Notes under the pieces: generated by a model
What the model saw: only the letters and a program-made list of their open reading frames with translations
What the model was told of the DNA's origin: nothing
Databases searched by the model: none
Assembly (NCBI GenBank): GCA_035315185.1
Contig: DATFYE010000120.1
Location: 42,310 to 106,309, forward strand
Direction: 5' to 3'
Origin: JADGQN01 sp035315185
GTDB lineage: Bacteria; Desulfobacterota; Syntrophorhabdia; Syntrophorhabdales; WCHB1-27
Length of the DNA stretch: 64,000 bases
Position numbers and translations under genes: made by a program
Part shown: positions 26,206 through 34,852 of the stretch, one piece after another
Layout: the number at the start of each line of letters is the position of its first letter
How positions within the stretch are numbered: the stretch's first letter is position 1

Positions 26206-26387
26206 GTTACGAGTTACGGGTTAAGAGCAAAGACCTGTTACAAGTTAGAAGATCCGTTACGAGTTGCGGGCAAAGACTCTTTACGAGTCACGAGTTCCGG
26301 GTTAGCGCGTTCAAAAGACCATCGTACGTGGTCTCCTTAGTCCTTCAGTCCTTCAACGCGTAACTCGTAACCCGAAACCCGTAACAT
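26206..26387. repeat. Heptad repeat array (GTTACGA/GTTACGG) with inverse arm
   Basis: From 26206 units of 7 bp follow: GTTACGA, GTTACGG, GTTAAGA. Scattered runs come next (GTTACAA, GTTAGAA; GTTACGA, GTTGCGG; GTCACGA, GTTCCGG, GTTAGCG). The inverse words (CGCGTAACTCGTAACCC, GAAACCCGTAAC) stand at 26355-26387. The array occupies nearly the whole gap between the LysE-like gene and the hemB promoter. Confidence 0.8.
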
Positions 26388-26395
26388 GCTTTTCA

Positions 26396-26404
26396 TGCTA
26401 TAAT
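26396..26404 (+). promoter_or_regulatory. Extended -10 promoter of hemB-ahbD
   Basis: TGCTATAAT is a consensus extended -10 element, 35 bp before the hemB ATG. No -35 hexamer is seen at the proper distance because that stretch is made of repeat sequence; the TGn extension can compensate. Confidence 0.55.
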
Positions 26405-26438
26405 AGACCCCTACTTCACTGCAACGGAAGGTGCTGTT

Positions 26439-27419
26439 ATGCGATTTCCCGAATATCGGCCGAGAAGGCTGCGAAGAAATGAAAAGCTGCGAGGGCTGAT
26501 CCAGGAGACGGAACTTTCACGGCAGCACTTGGTCTATCCGCTCTTCGTAAAGGAGATGTCGGAAGAGCGCGTTCCGATTCCATCGATGGCAGGCATCTAT
26601 CAGTTTTCAATCGACGGACTTCTCAAGGAGATTGAGCAGGTGATTAACCTGTCTCTTCCGGCCGTGCTCCTTTTCGGCGTGCCAGAGCAGAAGGACGAGA
26701 TAGGTAGCGGAGCTTTCGACGAGAATGGCATTGTGCAGAAGGCCATCAGGGAGATCAGGAAGAGGTTTGGCTCGGAGATCCTCGTGATCACGGACCTCTG
26801 CCTCTGCGAATATACGAGCCACGGCCACTGCGGTATTATCAAAAACGGTGATGTGGACAATGATGAAACGCTGAAAATCCTTGCCCGGTCGGCCCTTGCT
26901 CAGGTGGAAGCGGGAGCTGATGTTGTCGCACCGTCGGACATGATGGACGGGAGGGTTAGGGCGGTGAGGCAGCTGCTCGACGAACGAGGATTCAATCACA
27001 TTCCTATCATGAGTTACGCGGCCAAGTACGCGTCCGGTCTTTACAGTCCCTTCAGGGACGCAGCGGAATCGACACCGCAGTTCGGCGACAGGCGGAGCTA
27101 TCAGATGGATCCGCCCAATCAGAGAGAGGCACTGCGCGAGATCCAACTCGATGTGGAGGAAGGGGCCGACATCATCATGGTGAAGCCGGCACTTTTCTAC
27201 CTTGATATACTTGCTCTTGCGCGCAGAGAGATCAACAGGCCTCTGGCGGCTTACTCGGTGAGCGGCGAATACACGATGATAAAGACTGCCGCGTCCATGG
27301 GCTTTCTCGACTATCAAAGGACCGTAGTAGAATCAACGCTCGCCATACGAAGAGCCGGCGCGGACATCATAATCACCTACTTTGCAAAGGATCTGGCAGA
27401 ATGGCTACGGGCACAATAG
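26439..27419 (+). CDS. hemB: Delta-aminolevulinic acid dehydratase (porphobilinogen synthase)
   Basis: 326 aa, ATG with GGAAGGTG upstream. Zinc-site cysteines C121, C123 and C131 are in the CLCEYTSHGHC segment. The two active-site lysines are K196 (AAKYAS) and K249 (IMVKPAL). It condenses two 5-aminolevulinate molecules to porphobilinogen in tetrapyrrole synthesis. The cysteine-rich form indicates a zinc-dependent enzyme. The next gene encodes the last step of the siroheme-dependent heme route, so the pair forms a heme operon. Confidence 0.96.
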   Translation: MRFPEYRPRRLRRNEKLRGLIQETELSRQHLVYPLFVKEMSEERVPIPSMAGIYQFSIDGLLKEIEQVINLSLPAVLLFGVPEQKDEIGSGAFDENGIVQKAIREIRKRFGSEILVITDLCLCEYTSHGHCGIIKNGDVDNDETLKILARSALAQVEAGADVVAPSDMMDGRVRAVRQLLDERGFNHIPIMSYAAKYASGLYSPFRDAAESTPQFGDRRSYQMDPPNQREALREIQLDVEEGADIIMVKPALFYLDILALARREINRPLAAYSVSGEYTMIKTAASMGFLDYQRTVVESTLAIRRAGADIIITYFAKDLAEWLRAQ

Positions 27420-27446
27420 GGTCAAGGGTCAGGGGTCATGGGTCAT
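27419..27446 (+). repeat. Heptad repeat (GGGTCAN) forming the hemB-ahbD junction
   Basis: Four perfect 7-bp units, GGGTCAA, GGGTCAG, GGGTCAT, GGGTCAT, occupy the whole 25-bp gap. The first base belongs to the hemB stop codon and the last two bases to the ahbD ATG. The AGGGG at 27431-27435, nine bases before the ATG, is the only possible ribosome-binding site of ahbD, so the repeat appears to have become a translation signal. Confidence 0.75.
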
Positions 27447-28509
27447 GAAAAACGAGGCACATGGAAGCAGCGCCTTGCGGGAGCAAACTGCGCAGGCGGC
27501 CGGCGGACCCCCTCTCAGAATGGTTGCGTGGGAGCTGACGCGTAATTGCAACCTCAATTGCATGCACTGCCGGGCGCGGGCCAGCTGCGGCCCCTTTGAG
27601 AATGAGCTGACCATAGCCGAGTGCAAGAAGGTAATAGACAGCATTGCCTCCTTCGCGACTCCTACTATCATTCTCACCGGGGGCGAGCCCTTGCTGAGGG
27701 AAGACATTTTTGAAATCATAGCGTATGCCCGAGAGAAGGGGCTCAGGCTGGTCATCGCAATCAACGGCACTCTGCTTGACGAAACCATAGCGCAACGGTT
27801 GCGGGATTCGGGGATCATGCGCGTCTCCATGAGCCTCGACGACAAAGATGCAGGACGTCACGACACCTTCAGGGGTGCCACAGGCTCCTTTGCAGCAGTG
27901 ATTCATGCGTCAAAGATTCTTAACAAGGTCGGCCTTCCCTTTCAGATCAACACGACAGTGACCCGTCTCAACGTTGATAACCTGGGAGAGATCTACGAGC
28001 TTGTCAAAAGCCTCGGGGCCGTTGCGTGGCATGTATTTCTTCTCGTGCCCGTGGGTAGAGGCGAGGGACTGAAGGGTGAGGAGCTTAACGCGCGGATGTA
28101 CGAGGATGTGCTCCACTGGCTTTATTCCGTGGAGACAAAGAGTGAGCTGGAGATGAAGGTGACCTGTGCCCCGCACTACTACCGCATCGTCAAGGAAAAG
28201 GGAGATACACCGAAGAGCGCAGGCTGCCTTGCGGGAAAAAGCTTTCTTTTCATCTCCCACCAGGGTATTGCCCAACCCTGCGGCTATCTGGAGATGGCGT
28301 CCGGCGACGTGAGGAAAGAAGGGGTGCAAAAGGTCTGGGAAGCCTCCCCGGTCTTCAATGCGCTCCGTGATCTTCGCGGTTACAAGGGCAAATGCGGACC
28401 CTGCAAGTATCTGAAGATCTGTGGCGGGTGCAGAGCGCGCGCACTGGAATTGAAGGGTGACGTTCTGCAGGAGGAACCGTACTGCAGTTACGTTCCCACG
28501 AACGCGTGA
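27445..28509 (+). CDS. ahbD: AhbD-like radical SAM heme synthase
   Basis: 354 aa from the ATG at 27445; an earlier frame start overlapping hemB is unlikely. The radical SAM cluster is C35-x3-C39-x2-C42 in NCNLNCMHCRA, with GGEPLL after it. C-terminal cysteines CGPCKYLKICGGCRARAL form a SPASM-like auxiliary cluster site. The HCRA form and placement beside hemB fit AhbD, which oxidatively decarboxylates iron-coproporphyrin III to heme in sulfate reducers and methanogens. AhbC has a different N-terminus. The other alternative-heme genes are not in the window. Confidence 0.82.
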   Translation: MKNEAHGSSALREQTAQAAGGPPLRMVAWELTRNCNLNCMHCRARASCGPFENELTIAECKKVIDSIASFATPTIILTGGEPLLREDIFEIIAYAREKGLRLVIAINGTLLDETIAQRLRDSGIMRVSMSLDDKDAGRHDTFRGATGSFAAVIHASKILNKVGLPFQINTTVTRLNVDNLGEIYELVKSLGAVAWHVFLLVPVGRGEGLKGEELNARMYEDVLHWLYSVETKSELEMKVTCAPHYYRIVKEKGDTPKSAGCLAGKSFLFISHQGIAQPCGYLEMASGDVRKEGVQKVWEASPVFNALRDLRGYKGKCGPCKYLKICGGCRARALELKGDVLQEEPYCSYVPTNA

Positions 28510-28519
28510 GCAGACTGCT

Positions 28520-28640
28520 GTTCCGAGTTCCGTGTTCCGAGTTACGGGTTCAAAACGTCAATACGTCCGCCCAATGAATGTAACTTGTAACGCGTTTCTG
28601 TTCGTAACCCGTAACTCGTAACAGGTTTTTGTTCGTAACG
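28520..28640. repeat. Heptad repeat palindrome (GTTCCGA/GTTACGG)
   Basis: The left arm units are GTTCCGA, GTTCCGT, GTTCCGA, GTTACGG, GTTCAAA (28520-28554). The right arm (28579-28640) carries inverses such as TGTAACTTGTAACGCG and CGTAACCCGTAACTCGTAAC. It fills the gap between ahbD and polA, and its end touches the GAGG ribosome-binding site of polA. Confidence 0.8.
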
Positions 28641-28649
28641 AGGTCTTAT

Positions 28650-31181
28650 ATGGCTGTAAAACGTATATTTCTCATCGACGGGCATTCTTATCTTTACCGC
28701 GCCTTTCACGCGACTCCGTACCTTGCCAACTCCAAAGGTCTGCCGACGAACGCCGCGTATGCCTTCACAAACATGCTGAGGAAACTGCTCAATGAGCAGA
28801 AGCCGGATGATGTTATAGCTGTCTTCGACTCCAAGGCGCCCTCCTTCCGAGAAGAAATCTTCAAGGAGTACAAGGCGACGAGGCCCCCGATGCCTTCCAA
28901 CATGCCTGTGCAGATACCCTACGTGAAGAAGATTATTGAAGCCATGGGCATTCCCATAGTGGAAGAGGAGGGCTTCGAAGCCGACGACGTCATAGGCACC
29001 CTGGTAGAAAAGTTGAAAGAGAAGGATGTCGAGCTCTATCTTGTGACGGGCGACAAAGACATGATGCAGTTCGTCTCAGAGAATATTTTCGTGCTTGACA
29101 GCATGAAGGGCGTTGTCCTGGGGGAACAGGAGGTGACCGAGAAATTCGGTGTGAAGCCTGCGCTTATTCCGGACTTTCTCGCGCTCTGCGGTGACACGTC
29201 GGACAATATACCGGGTGTTTTGGGCATCGGTGAAAAGACTGCGCGTGAGCTGGTGAGCAACCTTGGCACGATAGAGGAGATTTACGAGCATCTCGACAAG
29301 GTAACAAGAGAAGCGGTGAAGGCTAAGCTCAATGCCAACAGGGATAATGCCTTCATGAGCAAGAAACTGGCCACTATCCGCCTTGATGTTCCGCTGCGCG
29401 AGTCGGTTTCCTATCTCACGATGAAAGAGCAGGACACGGCCGCGTTGCGGAGGCTTTTCAGAGAGCTCGAATTTACGAACCTTTACCGGGAACTGAAGAA
29501 GGAAGGCAATGGGAAACGGCAATGGAAGGAAGGGGCTATCGGGGAGCTGAAAAAGGAGCGTGTTTCCGCAGCAGTCGAGCTCAGTGGAAAGGGCGCTTAC
29601 CAGGTTTATCTTGATGCGTTTGCAGCATCAGACGGCGAGTCGGTCTTCTTCTCCCGGGCGGAGAAGGAGCTGTTTGAAATTATGGCCGCGGCAAAGGAGG
29701 TCATCGTGCACGGGCTTAAACCCCTCCTCGTCCTGGCCAAGAAGGCTAAAGCAACAAGTCCGGATACATGCTTCGACACCATGCTGGCCTCCTATCTGAT
29801 CAATCCGCTGAGAAAAGAATACGCCATTGATGGCGTTCTGGAGGAGTTTCTCGACAGTGATCTTTCCGGGGGTAGCCCCGATGAACTGCTGAAAGAGCGG
29901 GCTTTTCTTCTCCATGACCTGGCCCAGGTCCTGTCCAGAAAGATGGAAGAGGACGGACTCCTGGACCTATTCAGGAACGTCGAAATGCCTCTCGTTGACG
30001 TGCTTGCGGAGATGGAATTTTACGGGGTCAAGGTAGACAGACAGGCGCTGCTTGCGCTTTCCAACGACTTCGACAAACGTCTCAATACAATAATGAAGAG
30101 AGTCTATGAGCTGGCGGAAGAAACATTCAATATCAATTCTCCGCAGCAACTCGGCCGCATTCTGTTTGATAAGCTGAACCTTCCGCCGGTCAAGAAGACC
30201 AAGACTGCCTATTCCACTGACACCGAAGTATTGCAGGCGCTTGCGCCCCTCCACGCGCTGCCTTCGGAGGTGCTGCAATACCGGACCCTGAGCAAGCTGA
30301 AGAACACCTATATCGATGTGCTGCCCTTGCTCATAAACGGGGAGACGGGGCGCATCCACGCGTCATTCAACCAGATGGTCGTTGCAACAGGAAGGCTGAG
30401 CAGTTCTGACCCGAACTTGCAGAATATCCCTATAAGGGGAGATGAAGGAAGGAAGATACGCGAGGCATTCGTTGCTGAGGATGGCTTCATTCTGCTGTCG
30501 GCCGATTACTCTCAGATTGAGCTGAGAGTGCTCGCCCACATGTCGAGAGATGAGCTGCTGTTGGAGGCTTTTTCGAAGGACGAAGACATCCATTCCCGGG
30601 TCGCCCAGGAAGTCTTCCGCGTCGGGCCCACCGGGGTTACATCTGAGATGAGGAGAACCGCAAAAGTAATAAACTTCGGCGTTGTTTACGGGATAAGTGG
30701 TTTTGGCCTTGCCAAGGAACTTGGCGTTTCGCCCAGGGAAGCCCAGATCTACATCGACGGTTATTTTCAGCGTCACAAAGGCGTTCAGGCGTATATCGAT
30801 GCCACGCTGGAATTTGCGCGGGAGCGGGGATTTGTGAAAACGCTGCTCGGCAGAACCAGGATTATACCGGAAATCCGTAATCCTGATACGGCAGTGAGAC
30901 AGTTCGGTGAAAGAACGGCGGTAAACACACCTTTGCAGGGTACTGCAGCAGACATTATCAAACTGGCAATGGTGAAGATCCATAAAAGAATGAAAGAGGA
31001 AGGAATGGCATCACGGCTCATCATACAGATACACGACGAGCTCGTGTTCGAAGTGAAGGAATCAGAGCTCTCCGCAATGAAAGAGCTCGTAAAACATGAG
31101 ATGGAGCATGCGCTTGATTTAGCCGTGCCCCTCAGGGTCTCGCTCGGGACAGGCAAGAACTGGGCCGAAGCGCACGACTGA
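28650..31181 (+). CDS. polA: DNA polymerase I
   Basis: 843 aa from the ATG at 28650, which has GAGG upstream. The N-terminal 5'-3' exonuclease domain (about 1-290) contains LIDGHSYLYRAF, EADDVIGTL and GDKDMMQF. The polymerase domain (about 430-843) carries DYSQIELRVLAH (motif A), RRTAKVINFGVVYG (motif B) and QIHDELVFEV (motif C). The middle domain lacks the DxE exonuclease residues, so proofreading is probably absent, as in Bacillus or Thermus Pol I. It serves Okazaki fragment maturation and repair. Confidence 0.97.
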   Translation: MAVKRIFLIDGHSYLYRAFHATPYLANSKGLPTNAAYAFTNMLRKLLNEQKPDDVIAVFDSKAPSFREEIFKEYKATRPPMPSNMPVQIPYVKKIIEAMGIPIVEEEGFEADDVIGTLVEKLKEKDVELYLVTGDKDMMQFVSENIFVLDSMKGVVLGEQEVTEKFGVKPALIPDFLALCGDTSDNIPGVLGIGEKTARELVSNLGTIEEIYEHLDKVTREAVKAKLNANRDNAFMSKKLATIRLDVPLRESVSYLTMKEQDTAALRRLFRELEFTNLYRELKKEGNGKRQWKEGAIGELKKERVSAAVELSGKGAYQVYLDAFAASDGESVFFSRAEKELFEIMAAAKEVIVHGLKPLLVLAKKAKATSPDTCFDTMLASYLINPLRKEYAIDGVLEEFLDSDLSGGSPDELLKERAFLLHDLAQVLSRKMEEDGLLDLFRNVEMPLVDVLAEMEFYGVKVDRQALLALSNDFDKRLNTIMKRVYELAEETFNINSPQQLGRILFDKLNLPPVKKTKTAYSTDTEVLQALAPLHALPSEVLQYRTLSKLKNTYIDVLPLLINGETGRIHASFNQMVVATGRLSSSDPNLQNIPIRGDEGRKIREAFVAEDGFILLSADYSQIELRVLAHMSRDELLLEAFSKDEDIHSRVAQEVFRVGPTGVTSEMRRTAKVINFGVVYGISGFGLAKELGVSPREAQIYIDGYFQRHKGVQAYIDATLEFARERGFVKTLLGRTRIIPEIRNPDTAVRQFGERTAVNTPLQGTAADIIKLAMVKIHKRMKEEGMASRLIIQIHDELVFEVKESELSAMKELVKHEMEHALDLAVPLRVSLGTGKNWAEAHD

Positions 31182-31187
31182 AAGACA

Positions 31188-31254
31188 GGGTCAAGGGGCA
31201 AGATCAAGAATTGTTACGAGTTACGGGTTACGAGTTACGGGTTACGAGTTGTGA
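31188..31254 (+). repeat. Heptad repeats after polA (GGGTCAA then GTTACGR)
   Basis: GGGTCAA and GGGGCAA begin 7 bp after the polA stop. From 31213 six perfect units follow: GTTACGA, GTTACGG, GTTACGA, GTTACGG, GTTACGA, GTTGTGA. Two word families used in different gaps are joined here. Confidence 0.85.
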
Positions 31255-31329
31255 AAGACACTCTTAGAGGTTACAAGATATCACAGATAAAGTAATGAGG
31301 CAGGGCCGCGGGCGAGCGAAGAATAAAGA

Positions 31330-32085
31330 ATGAAAACTGAGCGCGATAGTGATGAAGCACAAGGGATAGTCCCCAAGGCACGGGAGAGCATCCATAAAGT
31401 CATCCTTGAGTGGTTCTCGACGCAGAAAAGGGGGCGACTGCTCGATGCTCCTGCCGGCTACGGCCACCTGGCCACCCATCTCAGCAGGATGGGCTATACG
31501 GTCGTTTGCGGAGAGATCGAGCCTGCCATATTCAAGCTAAGAGATATCGAATGCATCTTCATGGATCTCAACCGTGAAATTGGCGCACCCGATGAGTCAT
31601 TTGACTATGTTTGCTGCGTGGACGGCTTGGAACATATGACTGATCCATACCGGGCGGTCTCGGAATTCGCACGCGTGCTCAAGCCCGGAGGTATCGGAGT
31701 ATTCAGCATTCCCAATTACTCCAACATAGAGAAACGTTTTAAGTATCTGCTGAAGGGCTACGTCACTAAACCGAAAACAATCGATGATTATAAAAACGCG
31801 GGCTCAAACCTCTTCAATTTGCATAACTCACCACTGAACGTAACGATTCTTGACTTGATTTTCGCCATTAATCATCTGGAGGTAAAACGCATATTGAGAG
31901 ACAAGCGGAAGATGAAGCAATACTTCTTGCTCCCGTTTGTTTGCTTTCTGAAGCTGATAGCTATTCTCTCTTCACGGGAATCGAGAAAAAGGCACAGATA
32001 CGATCTTACGCTCAAGAATGAAGTGATTCTGGGAGGCAACACGCTTATTTTTATCACCAGAAAAATCCACAGTGGTACGCATTAA
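31330..32085 (+). CDS. Class I SAM-dependent methyltransferase
   Basis: 251 aa, ATG start. The SAM motif RLLDAPAGYGHLAT is unusual in having Pro in place of the first Gly-containing turn. DGLEHMTDPYRAVSEFARVLKPGG is the usual post-motif region of Methyltransf_11 proteins, split here for length. C-terminal LLPFVCFLKLIAIL is hydrophobic and may touch the membrane. It stands between polA and secA with GGGTCA-type repeats on both sides in opposite orientation, so it looks like an inserted cassette. The substrate is unknown. Confidence 0.75.
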   Translation: MKTERDSDEAQGIVPKARESIHKVILEWFSTQKRGRLLDAPAGYGHLATHLSRMGYTVVCGEIEPAIFKLRDIECIFMDLNREIGAPDESFDYVCCVDGLEHMTDPYRAVSEFARVLKPGGIGVFSIPNYSNIEKRFKYLLKGYVTKPKTIDDYKNAGSNLFNLHNSPLNVTILDLIFAINHLEVKRILRDKRKMKQYFLLPFVCFLKLIAILSSRESRKRHRYDLTLKNEVILGGNTLIFITRKIHSGTH

Positions 32086-32093
32086 TTTTTTGG

Positions 32094-32135
32094 TGTACCC
32101 CTGACCCATGCCCTGTGACCCCTGACCCGTTCACC
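32094..32135 (-). repeat. Heptad repeat (GGGTCAN), inverse orientation, before secA
   Basis: Read on the minus strand the units are GGTGAAC, GGGTCAG, GGGTCAC, AGGGCAT, GGGTCAG, GGGTACA. With the GGGTCAA units at 31188 it flanks the methyltransferase gene as an inverted pair. Confidence 0.8.
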
Positions 32136-32145
32136 GGCGCCCGTT

Positions 32146-32175
32146 TTGCTTTAGCGGCGTCCCCTATGGTAAAAT
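32146..32175 (+). promoter_or_regulatory. Possible secA promoter placing the start site at the ATG
   Basis: TTGCTT (32146-32151), an 18-bp spacer and the extended -10 TGGTAAAAT (32167-32175) resemble a sigma70 promoter. Transcription would start about one base before the secA ATG at 32183, giving a leaderless message; no ribosome-binding site precedes that ATG. Confidence 0.35.
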
Positions 32176-32182
32176 TTTGCCC

Positions 32183-34807
32183 ATGATCACTACGATTCTT
32201 AAGAAGATTGTTGGCACAAAAAATGAGAGGGAGCTGAAACGAATCCAGCCTCTCGTGGAAGCCACGAGCGGGTTGGAATCGAAGATACAGGGCCTCACTG
32301 ATGAGCAGCTGAGAGCGCTGACCCCACATTTCAAGGAGCGTCTGGAGAACGGCGAAGAGCTTGAAAGGCTTCTGCCTGAAGCTTTTGCGGCGGTCAGGGA
32401 AGTGGCGCGCCGGACCCTGAATATGCGCCACTTCGATGTTCAGCTCATCGGCGGTGTTGTTCTACACGAAGGAAAGATCGCTGAAATGGCAACAGGCGAA
32501 GGCAAGACGCTCGTTGCCACTTTGCCCGTTTACCTGAACGCGCTCACCGGACTCGGGGTCCACGTCGTGACGGTGAACGATTACCTGGCCAGAAGAGACG
32601 CTGACTGGATGGGTCCCATTTACAAGTTCTTTGGCTTAAGCGTCGGCGTTATCGTGCACGATCTCGATGACGAGGAGCGCAAAATAGCCTACGCCAGCGA
32701 CGTGACTTACGGCACCAATAACGAGTTTGGCTTCGATTATTTACGCGACAACATGAAGTACTCACTCGAGGAGTTTGTCCAGAGGGAGTTTAACTATGCC
32801 ATCGTCGACGAGGTCGATAGCATCCTGGTTGACGAGGCACGAACCCCGCTCATTATTTCGGGACCGGCCGAGGAGTCGACCGACAAGTACTACAAGATCA
32901 ACAGGCTCATCTACCAGTTGAAAAAAGAGAATGACTTCAAGATCGACGAGAAGGCGAAAAGCGCCTATCTCACCGAAGAGGGCGTGGCGCGCGTCGAACG
33001 GCTCCTGAAGGTCGATAATCTATACGACCCCAAGTATGTCGACTTTCTCCACCATATCAACCAGGCCCTGAAGGCTCATGAGCTCTTCGCACGAGACGTT
33101 GATTACATCGTGAAGGATGGGAAGGTAATCATCGTCGATGAATTTACCGGCAGGCTTATGCCGGGAAGACGCTTCAGCGACGGCCTCCACCAGGCATTGG
33201 AAGCCAAGGAGAACGTGAAGATAGAGCGGGAGAACCAGACGCTCGCCACGGTCACGTTCCAGAACTTTTTCCGGATGTACAAGAAGCTCGCGGGCATGAC
33301 CGGTACTGCTGATACTGAAGCGCTGGAGTTCAAGAAGATCTACAACCTTGACGTGATTGTCATTCCGACCAACAGGTCGCTCATCCGCACGAATCATCCT
33401 GACGTGGTCTACCGGACGGAAAAGGAAAAATTCAAAGCGGCTGCCAAGGAGATCGAGGAGTTGTACGCGATGGGCCGTCCGGTTCTTGTCGGTACCCTGT
33501 CCATAGACAAGTCGGAACGTCTGGCTGAGATGCTCAAACGCAAAGGGGTCCCTCACCATATACTGAACGCGAAGCAGCATGAACGCGAGGCTGAGATTGT
33601 TGCTCAGGCGGGCCGGCTGAAGGCCGTGACCATCTCGACCAACATGGCAGGCAGGGGCACTGACATCCTCCTCGGAGGCAACCCGGCCTTTCTTGCGCTG
33701 GCTCTCGCCAAAGGGAAGGAAGAAGGCACTGAAGAGCGCGCCAAGGCCCAGGAGGAAGCCCGCAAGATCTGCGAAAAAGAAAAGGAAGCAGTTATCAAGC
33801 TGGGTGGTCTGCACATACTCGGCACGGAGAGGCACGAATCGAGGCGCATCGACAATCAGCTTCGAGGCAGGGCCGGGAGGCAGGGAGACCCGGGGTCTTC
33901 CCGTTTCTACGTTTCTCTGGAAGATGAGATCATGCGGATTTTCGGCTCTGAAAGGATATCGCCGCTCCTCGGCAAGCTCGGCATGGACGAAGATATGCCC
34001 ATAGAGCACAAGTTGATCACAAAGGCCATTGAGAACGCCCAGACAAGGGTCGAAGGGCACAACTTCGAGATAAGAAAATATCTCCTCGAGTATGACAACG
34101 TGATGAACAAGCAACGCGAAACGGTCTACGGCATGCGCAAGGAGATGCTGAGCGACGGCGACATGAAGGAACGCGTCGTTGAGATGGTTGAAGGGCTCTG
34201 CGAGGAGTTCGTTGACGAGTACGCTCCGGAAAAGGTCTATCCTGAGGAGTGGGACATGGCCTCGCTCAAGAACAGGATCTTCGAGACCTTCTTTCTCCAC
34301 TTCGACCTTGATCACCAGGATATCAAATCGATGACAAAGCCGGGCTTGCTCGAAGCGGTGAAAACACAGATGCTCTCCGCGTACGACGCCAAGGAGAAGG
34401 AATTCGGGGTAGAGACGCTCCGCAGCATTGAGCAGTACATTGCGATGAGCTCTCTCGACGTGCACTGGAAGGAGCATCTGCTCTCGCTCGACCATTTGCG
34501 GGAAGGCATAGGTCTCAGGGGTTACGGCCAGAAGGACCCGCTCCGCGAATATCAGCGCGAGAGCTTCGAGATATTCCTCGACATGCTGGAGCGCGTAAAA
34601 GTGGACACCGTGAGAAAACTCTTCGCCATTCAACCGGCCCGCGAGGAGATCCAGAAGCCGGAAATGCCCGTCATGTTCATGAACAGATCGGACGGGCCAG
34701 GGGGCGGATCGGACGGTGGAGAGCAGAAAGGCAAGAAAATAGGAAGAAACGACCCCTGCCCCTGCGGCAGCGGCAAAAAGTATAAGAGATGCTGCGGGAA
34801 GCAGTAA
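32183..34807 (+). CDS. secA: Preprotein translocase ATPase SecA
   Basis: 874 aa from the ATG at 32183; an in-frame TTG six bases earlier is less likely. Walker A MATGEGKTL, the DEVDSIL Walker B/DEAD box, TNMAGRGTDI and the AGRQGDPGSS motif of NBD2 are present. The C-terminus GRNDPCPCGSGKKYKRCCG is the zinc-binding SEC-C tail that contacts SecB and ribosomes. SecA drives export through SecYEG. The last codons are followed by a repeat block and then by a second diverged copy of the final 37 bp (34853-34889). Confidence 0.98.
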   Translation: MITTILKKIVGTKNERELKRIQPLVEATSGLESKIQGLTDEQLRALTPHFKERLENGEELERLLPEAFAAVREVARRTLNMRHFDVQLIGGVVLHEGKIAEMATGEGKTLVATLPVYLNALTGLGVHVVTVNDYLARRDADWMGPIYKFFGLSVGVIVHDLDDEERKIAYASDVTYGTNNEFGFDYLRDNMKYSLEEFVQREFNYAIVDEVDSILVDEARTPLIISGPAEESTDKYYKINRLIYQLKKENDFKIDEKAKSAYLTEEGVARVERLLKVDNLYDPKYVDFLHHINQALKAHELFARDVDYIVKDGKVIIVDEFTGRLMPGRRFSDGLHQALEAKENVKIERENQTLATVTFQNFFRMYKKLAGMTGTADTEALEFKKIYNLDVIVIPTNRSLIRTNHPDVVYRTEKEKFKAAAKEIEELYAMGRPVLVGTLSIDKSERLAEMLKRKGVPHHILNAKQHEREAEIVAQAGRLKAVTISTNMAGRGTDILLGGNPAFLALALAKGKEEGTEERAKAQEEARKICEKEKEAVIKLGGLHILGTERHESRRIDNQLRGRAGRQGDPGSSRFYVSLEDEIMRIFGSERISPLLGKLGMDEDMPIEHKLITKAIENAQTRVEGHNFEIRKYLLEYDNVMNKQRETVYGMRKEMLSDGDMKERVVEMVEGLCEEFVDEYAPEKVYPEEWDMASLKNRIFETFFLHFDLDHQDIKSMTKPGLLEAVKTQMLSAYDAKEKEFGVETLRSIEQYIAMSSLDVHWKEHLLSLDHLREGIGLRGYGQKDPLREYQRESFEIFLDMLERVKVDTVRKLFAIQPAREEIQKPEMPVMFMNRSDGPGGGSDGGEQKGKKIGRNDPCPCGSGKKYKRCCGKQ

Positions 34808-34816
34808 GGTTGCATA

Positions 34817-34851
34817 GGGTCACGGGTGAAGGGGCAAGGGTCACGGTTCAA
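34817..34851 (+). repeat. Heptad repeat after secA (GGGTCAC words)
   Basis: Five perfect 7-bp units run GGGTCAC, GGGTGAA, GGGGCAA, GGGTCAC, GGTTCAA. The block is bounded by the secA 3' end on the left and by a 37-bp copy of that same 3' end on the right. Confidence 0.85.
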
Positions 34852-34852
34852 A

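Noticed and set aside
26206..26387. CRISPR array
   Set aside because: Units are 7 bp with no spacers of constant length and no cas genes are near. The same holds for the other repeat blocks and for the 102-bp TPR repeats, which are coding.
33020..34633. 537-codon open frame antisense to secA
   Set aside because: It mirrors secA codons on a GC-biased third position, has no recognisable domain and no ribosome-binding site.
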